DNA of 64,000 nucleotides from Siphonodentalium dalli (Eukaryota > Mollusca > Scaphopoda > Gadilida > Siphonodentaliidae). The position numbers were made by a program, and so were the translations under genes. Within the stretch, counting starts at the first letter, position 1, and each line of letters opens with the position of its first letter. The notes under the pieces were generated by a model that did not search any database, was not told the DNA's origin, and saw only the letters and a program-made list of their open reading frames with translations. Below are positions 33,396-43,330 of this stretch, piece after piece. Where the stretch lies: contig CP136067.1 in assembly GCA_032622095.1 (NCBI GenBank), forward strand, positions 78,520,705 to 78,584,704, in the 5' to 3' direction.

Positions 33396-34868
33396 AATAG
33401 CTTTACGTTGTAATAAATATAGCAGATATTGCAGAGTATCATGTTATATATACGTCTCTGAAACACGCCGAGCGTTGCTCTTTGAACATGTCTGGGACTA
33501 TACAACACACAAGGCGCCTATTATTAGAAACAAATGTAATTTTTGAGACAGTGCAATTTTTTTTGGGGATTGGGTGGGATTCGAACCCTGGCGCCTTACG
33601 ACTCAAAGTCCGACGTCAATACCATACGGCTATCGAAGCGAACCCCAAAAAGGAAGCTCATATGTCAGATGCATTCCGACGCCGCACTTGGGACACTGTA
33701 TGCACGTTTTGAAATTCGGCAGCGTAGAACAAAATTCACACCGAGAGCGGGACATATAACTACCGAGGACAGGCTTTTGGACCGAACCGCATTCATTATA
33801 TACACTGTATACGCATGAACAATGTATTATTATATAGGTAACATTATACAAGACTTAGTGTTAGCATGGGGTCTCACCCCCGACTTTGGTCAAAAGTCTC
33901 AACAGTTGGAAATGTCATGTCTGACACAACATTATTTGGAAATTTTACACCACATAACATGTTGAAAATGTTCTCATTGTTTGAATTTTACAACCAGTAG
34001 CTTGGGAGTGTGGGCTGGTTCGAGGGGGGTTGAAGTTTGGTACTTTATAAGGTTGACACCCTCCCCACAACGGAAACCATCAGGCCACGTCCCTGCATGT
34101 CATAGATAATGATGGGAACGAACAGTCAGTTCTGTTGTCGATAAAAGAAGTTTTTCCCTGTAGTAGTGTTTCTAATTGATTAGTATTTACACCAGAAGTT
34201 GCAATATTAAAGCGGTACTCAATTTCAGTACTCAAAATAATATATAACTTGGTTTTGTATAATTTGTCAGTGCATAACAAAACGTCGATAATCAAAACTA
34301 CATACTCACATACAACGTCCGTATATACGCACAGGAGCTATATATACGTCGAAATTTCTGTAAAATGCTCTTTATCTTCAAATATATGAACCCGGAAAGA
34401 TCTGACAATGAACGCTTGTTATTTACATACATGTACATGGTGTATGAAAAGTGAACATTTTATTTATTTTTGAGGTGATAATTGCCATTTCTTCAGTACG
34501 TTTTTCTGAGGCATACATATACTCCCTACATTGTTATTTCGAGTGAGTGTCAACCTATAATGTGGTGATCCCCGGGAAGTGATAAAGGTAACAGTTACTA
34601 TGTTAATGTGAGCCCAGAACATTGTGGGCCGCTTTAGCAATTTGACTGGTAACTGTAACGATGAGATCAGCGCCCCATACCGATGCGTTCAAGTGTCATT
34701 TCTTACATTCGGCCCATAAAACACTGATGCCTACAACCGCCGCCAGAGGTATCGGGGATAGTCTTACCTGACCAAGAACACAGGGGATTGTTGTTAAAAA
34801 AAGAGCAACAACAAAAATTCAAACGCTTCTCTCTGATGGAATACCGCTCATTGTAACACCCCTACGGT
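33396..34868. other. Intergenic DNA, no gene recognised
   Basis: Apart from the tRNA-like sequence, no feature is supported. Frames at 33482-33712, 33543-33818 and 33574-33759 all overlap the tRNA-like element. Confidence 0.4.
33565..33646 (-). repeat. tRNA-like sequence, probably SINE or tRNA pseudogene
   Basis: On the minus strand the 82 nt start GGGGTTCG and end AATCCCC. They contain an A-box-like TAGCCGTATGGT and a perfect B-box GGTTCGAATCC. The anticodon arm does not form five good pairs, the T stem has two mismatches, and only four or five acceptor pairs form. It is therefore unlikely to be a working tRNA. A tRNA-derived SINE head or a decayed tRNA gene fits better. Confidence 0.4.
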
Positions 34869-35245
34869 TTAGCTCCCCTGAGACGAAGTCTCCGGTGGAG
34901 CTATAGTCACCACTCCTGGTCCGTCGTCCATCCGTCTATCTGTCAACTATAATTTAAACATCTTCTTCTCCGGAACGATAATACCGACTGGGTTCATATT
35001 TATTGCGGATATTCCTTATGTGACTCACATTCATATTTGTTCAAATGAGGTCACTGGGTCAAATAGTTGCGAAGCCAGGGCCATAACTCTTTCCCTCCAC
35101 AGTAATTCTTAAACGGACTTCTTCTCAAGTACCGTCGCCGAATAGGTTCATATTTGGTACGAAGGGTCCTTGGGTGACTGGGGTTCAGATTTGTTCAAAT
35201 GGGGTCACTGGGTCAAATGTGGATGGAGCCAGGGACATGACTCCA
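34869..35245 (+). repeat. Dispersed repeat family D, copy 5 (full length)
   Basis: It starts TTAGCTCCCCTGAGACGAAG then TCTCCGGTGGAGCTATAGTC, keeps two internal units (GTTCATATTTATTGC, GTTCATATTTGGTACG) and ends GAGCCAGGGACATGAC. It is nearly the same length as copy 1. Confidence 0.75.
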
Positions 35246-36309
35246 AAACAGAAACCACTTGCTTAATTTAATCAAAAAGAAAATCAATGAAAATCTCTCC
35301 CTTTTTTTTAAATTACTTGATAAATGGATTTCATAATGGGTTTTATATCTGTTTCAAATAGGAGCAGATATAGGAGATCTACCCCATATATGAATGGACT
35401 GTTTAGAACCACTTAATTGGGGGTGGCAAATGTGGGGGGGGGGTTCTGGTTTTGACCCCCAACTTTGGTATTCAATGGAAAATTTGTAGTAATGATACCA
35501 ACACATGGCCACATTTAGAATTTTACTAGTTTTATGAGGGATGTCGTGTTGGTAGTTTCCAATTTCCAACAGTTGTAGAGCTTGAACTATACCAGTCGTA
35601 AAATATATAGTTTGGTCCAGTTGGTAGTCGACTGGCTATGTCAGGGGTTTGCGGTTGGCAATTTCAAATTTGAACACCCTCTACTCCCTGTCTGTCAAAC
35701 AAGACCCTCTACCTATGTCTTTGTTTATAACTACTTGTTTTAAAGTGATTTGACAAGTACTGACTATTGTAATCTTCAGAGTCCCAACCTTTTACGTCTT
35801 TAAAGCCAGGTGATTCATTGACTGTGTTGTATATGTTAAGCATGTCGTCCGTGTTATCTGTTTTAGCTATAGTATAAAACGGACGCCATGCTTACAACGT
35901 ACCGTTAATCAAAAGCGCATTGTACTGTACTTTCGCTAAAATAGTCTTACGACATTTTCAAGAAAACAGTTCTGATATTCTAAAATATTAACATATCCGT
36001 TCCAGATCCAAGGGCTAATTAACTGGTTCAGTGCTGAAAGCCCATATTTGGACCCTATGTAAGAGTGCTGGAAGCCCAGATATGGGCTTTGGCAATTACA
36101 CTGTCTTGTTTAGTCTACTCTTGTTTAGTTTAATCATTTAAATAGCGTTTGTCAGGTAATATTTAAGAAATATTGTTAAATATATAATTAAATTGTGACA
36201 TTGTGAAGTTTGAATGGATGCCGTCCAATAAAATTGTCAGAAAAGGTACTTCTATCGCGAAAAGTTTGAGAAAATTTACAAATGTTTTGCCCAAATGCGG
36301 CCGACAATG
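35246..36309. other. Intergenic DNA, no gene recognised
   Basis: A G-rich stretch at 35415-35445 and an imperfect hairpin (GAAAGCCCATATTTGG / CCAGATATGGGCTTTG, about 36035-36092) are present. No gene is supported. Confidence 0.4.
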
Positions 36310-36655
36310 AAGCTCATAACCATAACCTAATCAGACATCCAGGCTCATATCCATAACCTACATTGACAAACAGACAACCAGGCTCATAACCATAGCCAAA
36401 TGAGACATTCAGGCCCATAACCATAGCCTAATGAGACATCCAGACTCATAACCATAGCCTAATGAGACATCCAGAACCCATAACCATAGTCTAATGAGAC
36501 ATCCAGGCTCATAACCATAGCCTAATGGCGAATGAGACATCTAGGCCCATAGCCATAGCCTAATGAGACATCCAGACTCATAGCGATAGCCTAATGAGAC
36601 ATCCAGGATCATAACCATAGCCTAGTGAGACATCCAGGCTCATAACATAATCACA
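36310..36655 (+). repeat. 31-bp minisatellite, about eleven units
   Basis: The unit core is CTCATAACCATAGCCTAATG then AGACATCCAGG. The first units are diverged and partly disrupted, the later ones nearly identical. One unit carries an inserted duplicate GGCGAATG near 36530. The unit length matches that of the minisatellite at 23643, but the sequences are unrelated. Confidence 0.85.
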
Positions 36656-37004
36656 AATGTATATATATGGGGGTCATATTTGAGAAAAGAGTGCAAATTA
36701 CCTACTCCGAGCATAAATTCAATGATTTTCTGTTTATTGAAATAAATATACGCATTTTATTATGTGTATGTAGGATATTTAGCAGCGAACCAGTTAAGTG
36801 ATAGTAAAGTAGCACTCAGTGTGTGTCTTGCATCGGGAAACATTAAAAATACAAGACACACAAGTGTGGTAATATAATGAAGAAACTGATTTTGCGATTG
36901 GCTTAACAGAGGTGTCTTAATTGAAAGGGTGTCTTAATCCAGTCTACGATGACTGTGCAAATGCTACACTGTCAAACTGTCAAAAAAATGGACGCATGAC
37001 GCGC
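36656..37004. other. Intergenic DNA, no feature recognised
   Basis: GTGTGTCTTG (about 36820) and CAAGACACAC (about 36853) pair as a short hairpin. No gene is supported. Confidence 0.4.
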
Positions 37005-37140
37005 CGGGTGTGTTCTAGGTAGAACGGAACCATACCAGTCATTACGTGTTCTGAGTAGAACACATGTGTTCTGTAATCAACTCAAATGGTTCTGGTCCTG
37101 AACAATAGTGTTCTGCTTACAGAAAAACAGTTCTGAACAT
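37005..37140. repeat. TGTTCT/AGAACA palindrome cluster 1
   Basis: AGAACACATGTGTTCT at 37057-37072 is flanked by several half sites (GTGTTCT, AGAAC, GGTTCTGG). It shares its core with the cluster at 39474 and may be the other end of the same element, since CGCGCCGGG (about 36997) and CCCGGCGCG (about 39539) are exact reverse complements. Confidence 0.5.
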
Positions 37141-38595
37141 TTGGAAATGACGTACACCGAAAGGCTGAAAGTCTGTATTAAACATATTCATGTTGAAATG
37201 TGTGTGTGGTGGTTATCGTACCAACAAATACAGTATCGAACTTAATCAGAGTGAGTCCCATTTCTCAGGTATAAGCCTAACCCTTTCACTGTATCTCTAT
37301 TGATTTGCGGAAAACTATCGATAAACAGTCCATGTATATATTCTGTTTTACAAATTGAATCAAACAAAAGTAAAACAACTTTAAACTTTATAAACACATT
37401 TTTCATGCACACACGTACTGGAATGGAACACATGTGCATGTTCTGTTTGAATCTGGCATCGAGTGAAGTTAATCATGAACATATAATTTCGATTTATTCA
37501 CCAGGTATGTGGACATATATTTATTTATACCCGCAGGGTAGATTATGATAATACAAACCATTCAGATTTTGTTCGGACTTTTCCTGAGTTCAAATTGCAC
37601 TGTTGAAACTTAGTGAACATTACAGCAAATGCTGACAAAGTACCCGACGGCGCAAACAATAGAATATAGAACTGGCGCCCAATCCAATGAAGATTTGTTT
37701 TTGTTTTAAGAACGTTATGCTATCTCAATGTTTCAGACAGTAATCTATCATGTTTATTCGGTTCGATGGACGCAGTATATTACATGTCACTTCGTGATAA
37801 TTTACTATTTGCAATTTCGATCTAAAATATAATTAACAATGTCAACTGGTTGAATGTTGTTTATCTTCAGGGGACCTTTGTGATTTGAGCAATAATGCAG
37901 TTAAATCTATATGTACACATGAATTTAGCAAATTTAACTATAATTTTCATTTTATTTTTATTTTCAGGTTGTACCCGCGCCATGCGAACGATATAGAAAA
38001 GTAGCTTGTCACAGGGGAGTTGGAGGTGCCAAGAATTCTGATATCTTTTTCTAGAAAGTACTGATAGTCTGCAGGGGATGAACTGTATCTTGTTGATGAC
38101 CAATGTATGTGTGGTCGGTACTATAGTACTAGCACCGTATAATACACAGATGTTACATGTAGCTTTACTGGTACTGATTGCTGCCTACTATATGTGTTCA
38201 AAGTACCCGATCCTTAACATTTGTCGACAATTTGACTGTTCCAAAAATGTGTTATGGAAGAGCCATATACATGAAAAACGTCCACAAGATACAAGACATT
38301 CGTACAGGAAATTAGTATGTGTATTAGTGATTAGGAGTAATCCCTGACGAGTGTTTGTGAATGGGGTAGATAACTCATGCTAGTATTAAGATGTTTGTGC
38401 CATACACAAAAGGATTCATTTCCGTCACTGGTCCAATTTGTTTCAACGACAAAGGTAAAAGGACCATCTAACCCTCTCTATAATGAATGAATTCTACTAT
38501 TAAATTATAAAAGTGTATATTGGAACGTTCAGGTGATAAAAGCAGACGACAGAGAGACAATGATTCATTTTAAATGATGGGAAATGTTTAATTAT
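37141..38595. other. Intergenic DNA, no gene recognised
   Basis: Short frames at 37300-37548 and 38078-38347 have no recognisable product. No repeat with a second copy was found apart from the border elements. Confidence 0.4.
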
Positions 38596-38648
38596 GGTCG
38601 TTTGTTGAACTTATTATCTGAACATTTCCTAAGAGAACTACTCGTCAA
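38596..38648 (-). repeat. Dispersed hairpin repeat, copy 2
   Basis: This is the reverse-complement match to 598-655, with the same CGTTTGTTGAACTTATTATC core. Only one arm is kept here. Confidence 0.5.
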
Positions 38649-38961
38649 GGGTTAAATATATATGGATCAAATAGCTGATATACAATATGGAAAGTATGTT
38701 ATACACATGGTTGTATTTTTCTCTGAAATACCTTAAATTATCTTAATTTACTATCTCAGTTCTTCGACAGATCTAATATAAATTATGTATTTTGCCCTCA
38801 TTAGCATTTTTTACTACATTTCAAAACTTCCATTAGACATCTACATATCAATGCACTGATGAACTATCCATACTAAGGTTATGCAATTGATTTCTGTGCC
38901 TGACTGCCTTGTATATTTTTGTCACTGTTATATACTGTTTGTTTTAGTTACATTTCTTATC

Positions 38962-39394
38962 ATTGTTATTTCATAAAGTTAATGTTTCATGTATTGGATA
39001 TCATATAAAATAAAAACCTACAATTGAACTTTGTTTAAGGTGAACTTTCCAGTGGATAAGATTCCAGTTTATGCCATGTGCTTTGACAACATCAAACTAT
39101 TTACAGTATTTCAGGAAATCGTTAAGAAATCCATTAAATGCAGAAATGTGCTAGTTTCATGTATGTCTACCTTCAACCATTTTAGAACATACCATTTATT
39201 ATAATCGTAAAACTCAATGTGGAAATCGGATAGGCACAATTGACTTCTTCAGAAAATATGTATTGTTATTTCATAAGTTAATGTTTACATGTACATCTAT
39301 TAACTACTATATCAAATAGAACTATATTATTTGACTTTGTCTAAGGTGAAACATATCGAGTGAAACCGATTCCTGTTTCTGCCATATGCTTCAC
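38962..39394 (+). repeat. Local direct duplication, about 125 bp, offset 300
   Basis: 38962-39085 and 39262-39394 are collinear: both start ATTGTTATTTCATAA, share GTTAATGTTT and AAGGTGAA, and end TGCCATRTGCTT. They are diverged, with small indels. The sequence between is single copy. Confidence 0.6.
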
Positions 39395-39473
39395 CAGTAG
39401 TTACAGCAACAGACTTGTAACATTAATTCTAATTAATGCATAAATGGGGAAATTACTGAAAAATTTTACTATT

Positions 39474-39790
39474 TCAGAACACATGTGTTCTAATTGTTGG
39501 TTCGGAACACATTTTGGTATTCATTATCTGTTACATCCCCCGGCGCGTAATATGTGTTCTGACCAGAACACATCAGACGTGTTCTGGTTAGAGAACACAT
39601 GTGTTCTATTCAGAACACATGTGTTCGGTTCAGAACGCATGTGTTCTCTAACCAGAACACGTTCTGTTTGGCATGTGTTCTGATATTAGAGCACATGTGT
39701 TCTGAATAGAACGCATGTGTTCTGTCCCATTTCAGAACACATTTTATGTGTTCTATATCTGTTACATCTTCGTGTTCTTTTTGGTGTTCT
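39474..39790. repeat. Cluster of the 16-bp palindrome AGAACACATGTGTTCT
   Basis: Exact or one-to-two-base variants lie at 39476-39491, 39592-39607, 39612-39627, 39632-39647, 39688-39703 and 39708-39723, with many half sites between. Neighbouring palindromes at 39592, 39612 and 39632 are exactly 20 bp apart. The core CACATGTG is an E-box. The outer hexamers resemble a steroid receptor element but with a four-base spacer. Confidence 0.85.
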
Positions 39791-41009
39791 AGCCTTATGA
39801 GAGTGTACTGCATGTGGGAAAGAAATAAAAAAAAAAACACACAAACAAAAAAACAAACAACAATCAGGAAAATCACTATCTATCATTGGTAACAATGCTA
39901 ACGAATTTGCAACGACGGGGTATAATTATAACAAACTGCGCTATCCTGCCGATGAGAATGATGTCATGAGATTCAGATGGAATCAACTTTATTTGACATA
40001 CAAATGAGCATAATTTAGGAGATAAATGTGCTCTGTTGAATTCGACATTCGTTGATTCGAGCATGAATATATAGTATACGGTACATGTTAATCTTCATTA
40101 TCATTCAATTCAACAACATATTTAAAAGTAACTGCACTAAAAGCATAAATATTACATGTCATGAAGTGTTTGACCCAAATCCCCATTGCATGTGGCTTTA
40201 TAGAACACGAACAACTTAACGAGAATCGATTACGTCTGAATATATAGTAAATAACTTGCGATTGCGCGACTCTTGTTGTGCGGTAACGTATTTCACGCGA
40301 CTTGTCATTCGCAACGCGCTACATTCATATATCTGTTCACTCGCCAATAGCCAGTACTGATGGAACGGAAACCAAAGTTGGCAGTTTTCAGACAATCGGA
40401 CTAAATGGCCTCTTCTCAACTAACTTAGCTTTGACCTTGTTGTTGGCAGGTACCTTAACATCATCACTCCTAAATGACGTCATTTCGCCATTGTGCTGGA
40501 CCGTTGACGCTATGGCCATTTTCCAATGTAATCATATCACGGAAATATAAAGAAAACCCTGAAACAGACTCCGCTGAAATGCTATTATTCACAATCCTGG
40601 AACAGCATGCGCTGTTTCAAACATAGATATACAATGGTTTCCATGATCCAATCTCTGAGTTCCAGTTATGAATAATTATCGAAGCTAGTAGTGTCGGACA
40701 AGACCTGAACTCAGTATGGACGTATAGCACACAATGTGACGTTTTACATCCGTACTCAGTACGGACGTATATATGATACAGCAGCCAAGAGGATCAACTA
40801 TAAGATGAGACAAGTCTATCACTCAGAGTATCCCCGTAAATGTATAGTTTTTCGTTTAGGTGGCTTAATTCGAAAGATATCATGATCCGGTATGTGATTA
40901 CTGGACAAAACATGTTGTAAGTTGATTGCCTTCATCACATTGTGTTTTGTGAATATACCAAAGGTCATTCACATTCGGTTTATGATGATAGAGATACAGC
41001 CCAGATAGC
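39791..41009. other. Intergenic DNA, small minus-strand ORF with CRE
   Basis: TGACGTCA at 40475-40482 is a perfect CRE palindrome and overlaps the ATG (40483-40481, minus) of a 31-codon minus-strand frame ending at 40388. That frame is Lys/Val-rich and unrecognised. The longer antisense frame 40302-40550 is probably its shadow. No gene is claimed. Confidence 0.3.
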
Positions 41010-41740
41010 ATTGAAACGTTATTTTAACGTTATGAATTCGTTCGGTTTGCTCGTTGAAATAACGTTAATTTAACGCGTTATTATAACGTTAATATAACGT
41101 TAGAAATTAAACGAACAACGTTAAAATAACGTTAGAAAAACCAATTATTAACGTTATTTTAACGTTAAATAAACCGTTATTTTAACGTTAAAATAACGTT
41201 AATAATTGGTTTTTCTAACGTTACCTAAAGTTACCAGAACGTTTTTTCAACGTTATTCCAACGTTAAGATAACGGTTTATTTAACGTTAAAATAACGTTT
41301 AAAATAACGTTAATAATTGGTTTTTCTAACGTTAATTTAACGTTGTTCATTTAATTTCTAACGTTATATTAACGTTATAATAACGCGTTAAATTAACGTT
41401 ATTTCAACGAGCAAACCGAACGAATTCACAACGTTAAGATAACGGTTTATTTAACGTTAAAATAACGTTTAAAATAACGTTCATAACTGGTTTTTCTAAC
41501 GTTAATATAACGTTGTTCATTTAATTTCTAACGTTATAATAACGCGTTAAATTAACGTTATTTCAACGAGCAAACCGAACGAATTCACAACGTTAAAATA
41601 ACGTTTTTTCAACGTTATTCCAACGTTAATATAACGGTTTATTTAACGTTAAAATAACGTTCTGATGGTAACGTTACAGCAACCAACTATTAACATTTAA
41701 ATAACGTTAATATAACACCTAGGCTTAACGTTAGAATAAA
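41010..41740. repeat. Large palindrome built of about 40 AACGTT sites
   Basis: The left arm (41034-41178) starts GAATTCGTTCGGTTTGCTCG. The right arm, ending at 41427, is its reverse complement (CGAGCAAACCGAACGAATTC) and is repeated once more, ending at 41586. AACGTT, itself a palindrome, recurs about every 10-20 bp, usually as AACGTTATTTTAACGTTA or close. By hand I count about 40 in 730 bp. No coding capacity. The outer edge CAGCCCAGATAGCA may be an element end. Confidence 0.85.
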
Positions 41741-42179
41741 TGAATGAACAATTTTCAACATAAATTACATAAATTAAATGACATATCAATCCAACTAGTT
41801 TACTTTATAACTTTAATCCAACATTGGAAATTCAACTAACAACGCTACAGCCATCGATGTTGAAATATTATGTTAATCCAATGTGTTGATATATTATTAT
41901 TGACTCAATATTTGAATAGTCCATGACCCAACATTTCAGGAGAAACCAGCACTCAACAATTAGGTTAACATTGTATCAATGTGGGGAAGTTAACAAATAG
42001 CCAACCTCTATATGCGCCATTTGTTTATTAAAGACATGCATTGTGTTCGAATCTTATTATATATGTATTACATGCATGTAATGTTAATATTAAATTATAA
42101 AGTCTGAAGCAAGCATTTGAAAGAAGAAGCAATCAAATATAGATAGCTTATAATTATCTGGACATACAGGGAACGTCAC
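41741..42179. other. Intergenic DNA, no feature recognised
   Basis: CCAACATT-type strings recur loosely (41820-41970). No gene is supported. Confidence 0.4.
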
Positions 42180-43330
42180 ATATATAAGAGAATGCATTGG
42201 CTTACAAGGTCTAGGTATTAATGTTAGGTCAATTTATTCTCATAAATATTCAAGGCTCGGCCATTGGCACAGAGTTTGTTGCAAAATTTCAGGAAGCTCC
42301 AGTCATGGAAGGGTCAACATTGCGTGTGAAGTATTATGAAAGGGAAACAGGGCACTTATTTTTTCTGGTTGAAGCAAGATATTTCTATTATAAATGTATT
42401 TGGTACACACTTTATGACCACAGATATGCCATATCAGGGGAGCATATATACATATTTTGTCATTATAAAATACCGGTATTTAAATACATAAATTCAGACA
42501 AAAGATAAATAATTTTGCATGCTATAAACTAGTAAAATTAAGATTCGAACACTATGAGTCTTTAATTTTGAGCCTTGAGTGTTGAAAGTATTCTTAATAT
42601 TGTTTAGAAATGGGCTGGCATAGGGTCAACATGTTACAAAATTGAAATATTAGTTCACATTTAATGCACTCTTAAATATACATGTATATCGTGAAGACAA
42701 ACCATTTATGTTGATTTAACCAATGTCTCTTTACTATATCATTTGTGATGTTGATGACAGGTTGATTGGTACTAGTAACATCTTCTACTTCTGAGCTAGC
42801 AACAGCAATAGTCCATTCCATTCTTTTCCATAGTTATCCAAATTTCAGAATCCAGATTGTATTTGATAGGTAACTTATCTCCAGTTTGTCCCACAGTAAG
42901 TGTCAGTGGAATACAAACATGAAATTTATGTACACACCAACAATCACAACAGACCAAGAACACTAGGATAGATGCATTCACAGGCATTTCCAAACGACTT
43001 TATCAAGTCAAGAACTGAATGACAACTTTAGGTGCACAATCCTGTATTGAAGTGAACTTCTTCCCATTCTGGTGTCATTTTCAACTTGAACTGACACTGG
43101 GTCCTTTCTGTAAAAAAAATTTCCAGTGCAATATATTCTCCTGCACATAATCCTCCGTCCTTCAATTTAGGAAGAACAAAATATACTGATGTTAATTGAA
43201 AATACGGTGAAGCAATTATGATGGCTATAAGAGGTTAACCCTTCCACGACTGGAGCTTCCTGAAATTTTGCGAAAACCCTGAGCCAATGCATTCTCCCAT
43301 AAGTAGGGAGCCTCGCATATATAAGAGAAT
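42180..43330. mobile_element. Element with inverted ends and coding-like remnants
   Basis: GAGAATGCATTGGCT (42188-42202) is the exact reverse complement of 43282-43296. A second pair, 42281-42314 and 43238-43271, matches over 34 bp with one mismatch. Both copies of the second pair read AKFQEAPV(M/V)EG in opposite directions. The ends also carry CATATATAAGAGAAT, shared with 31652. This may be a mobile element whose interior holds protein remnants, or an inverted duplication of an exon. Confidence 0.45.
42796..43234 (-). pseudogene. Degenerate coding-like region, unknown family
   Basis: The minus strand holds two consecutive open stretches in different frames. 43234-43028 (68 codons, no Met) includes SVYFVLPKLKDGGLCAGEY and KMTPEWEEVHF. 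42993-42796 includes GQTGDKLPIKYNLDSEIWI and ends DYCCC. The 34 nt between them are too short for an intron, so a frameshift is needed to join them. Composition and lack of low complexity suggest real former coding sequence. I do not recognise the family, and function cannot be given. Confidence 0.3.

Noticed and set aside
33565-33646. Functional tRNA gene
   Set aside because: The anticodon and T stems carry mismatches and no seven-pair acceptor stem forms.
36310-36655. CRISPR-like array (31-bp units)
   Set aside because: No spacers, units degenerate toward one side; minisatellite.
39474-39790. Cluster of steroid-receptor response elements (AGAACA/TGTTCT)
   Set aside because: The half sites are four bases apart, not three, and the spacing is fixed by a CACATGTG core. 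Classical 3-ketosteroid receptors are not expected in molluscs.
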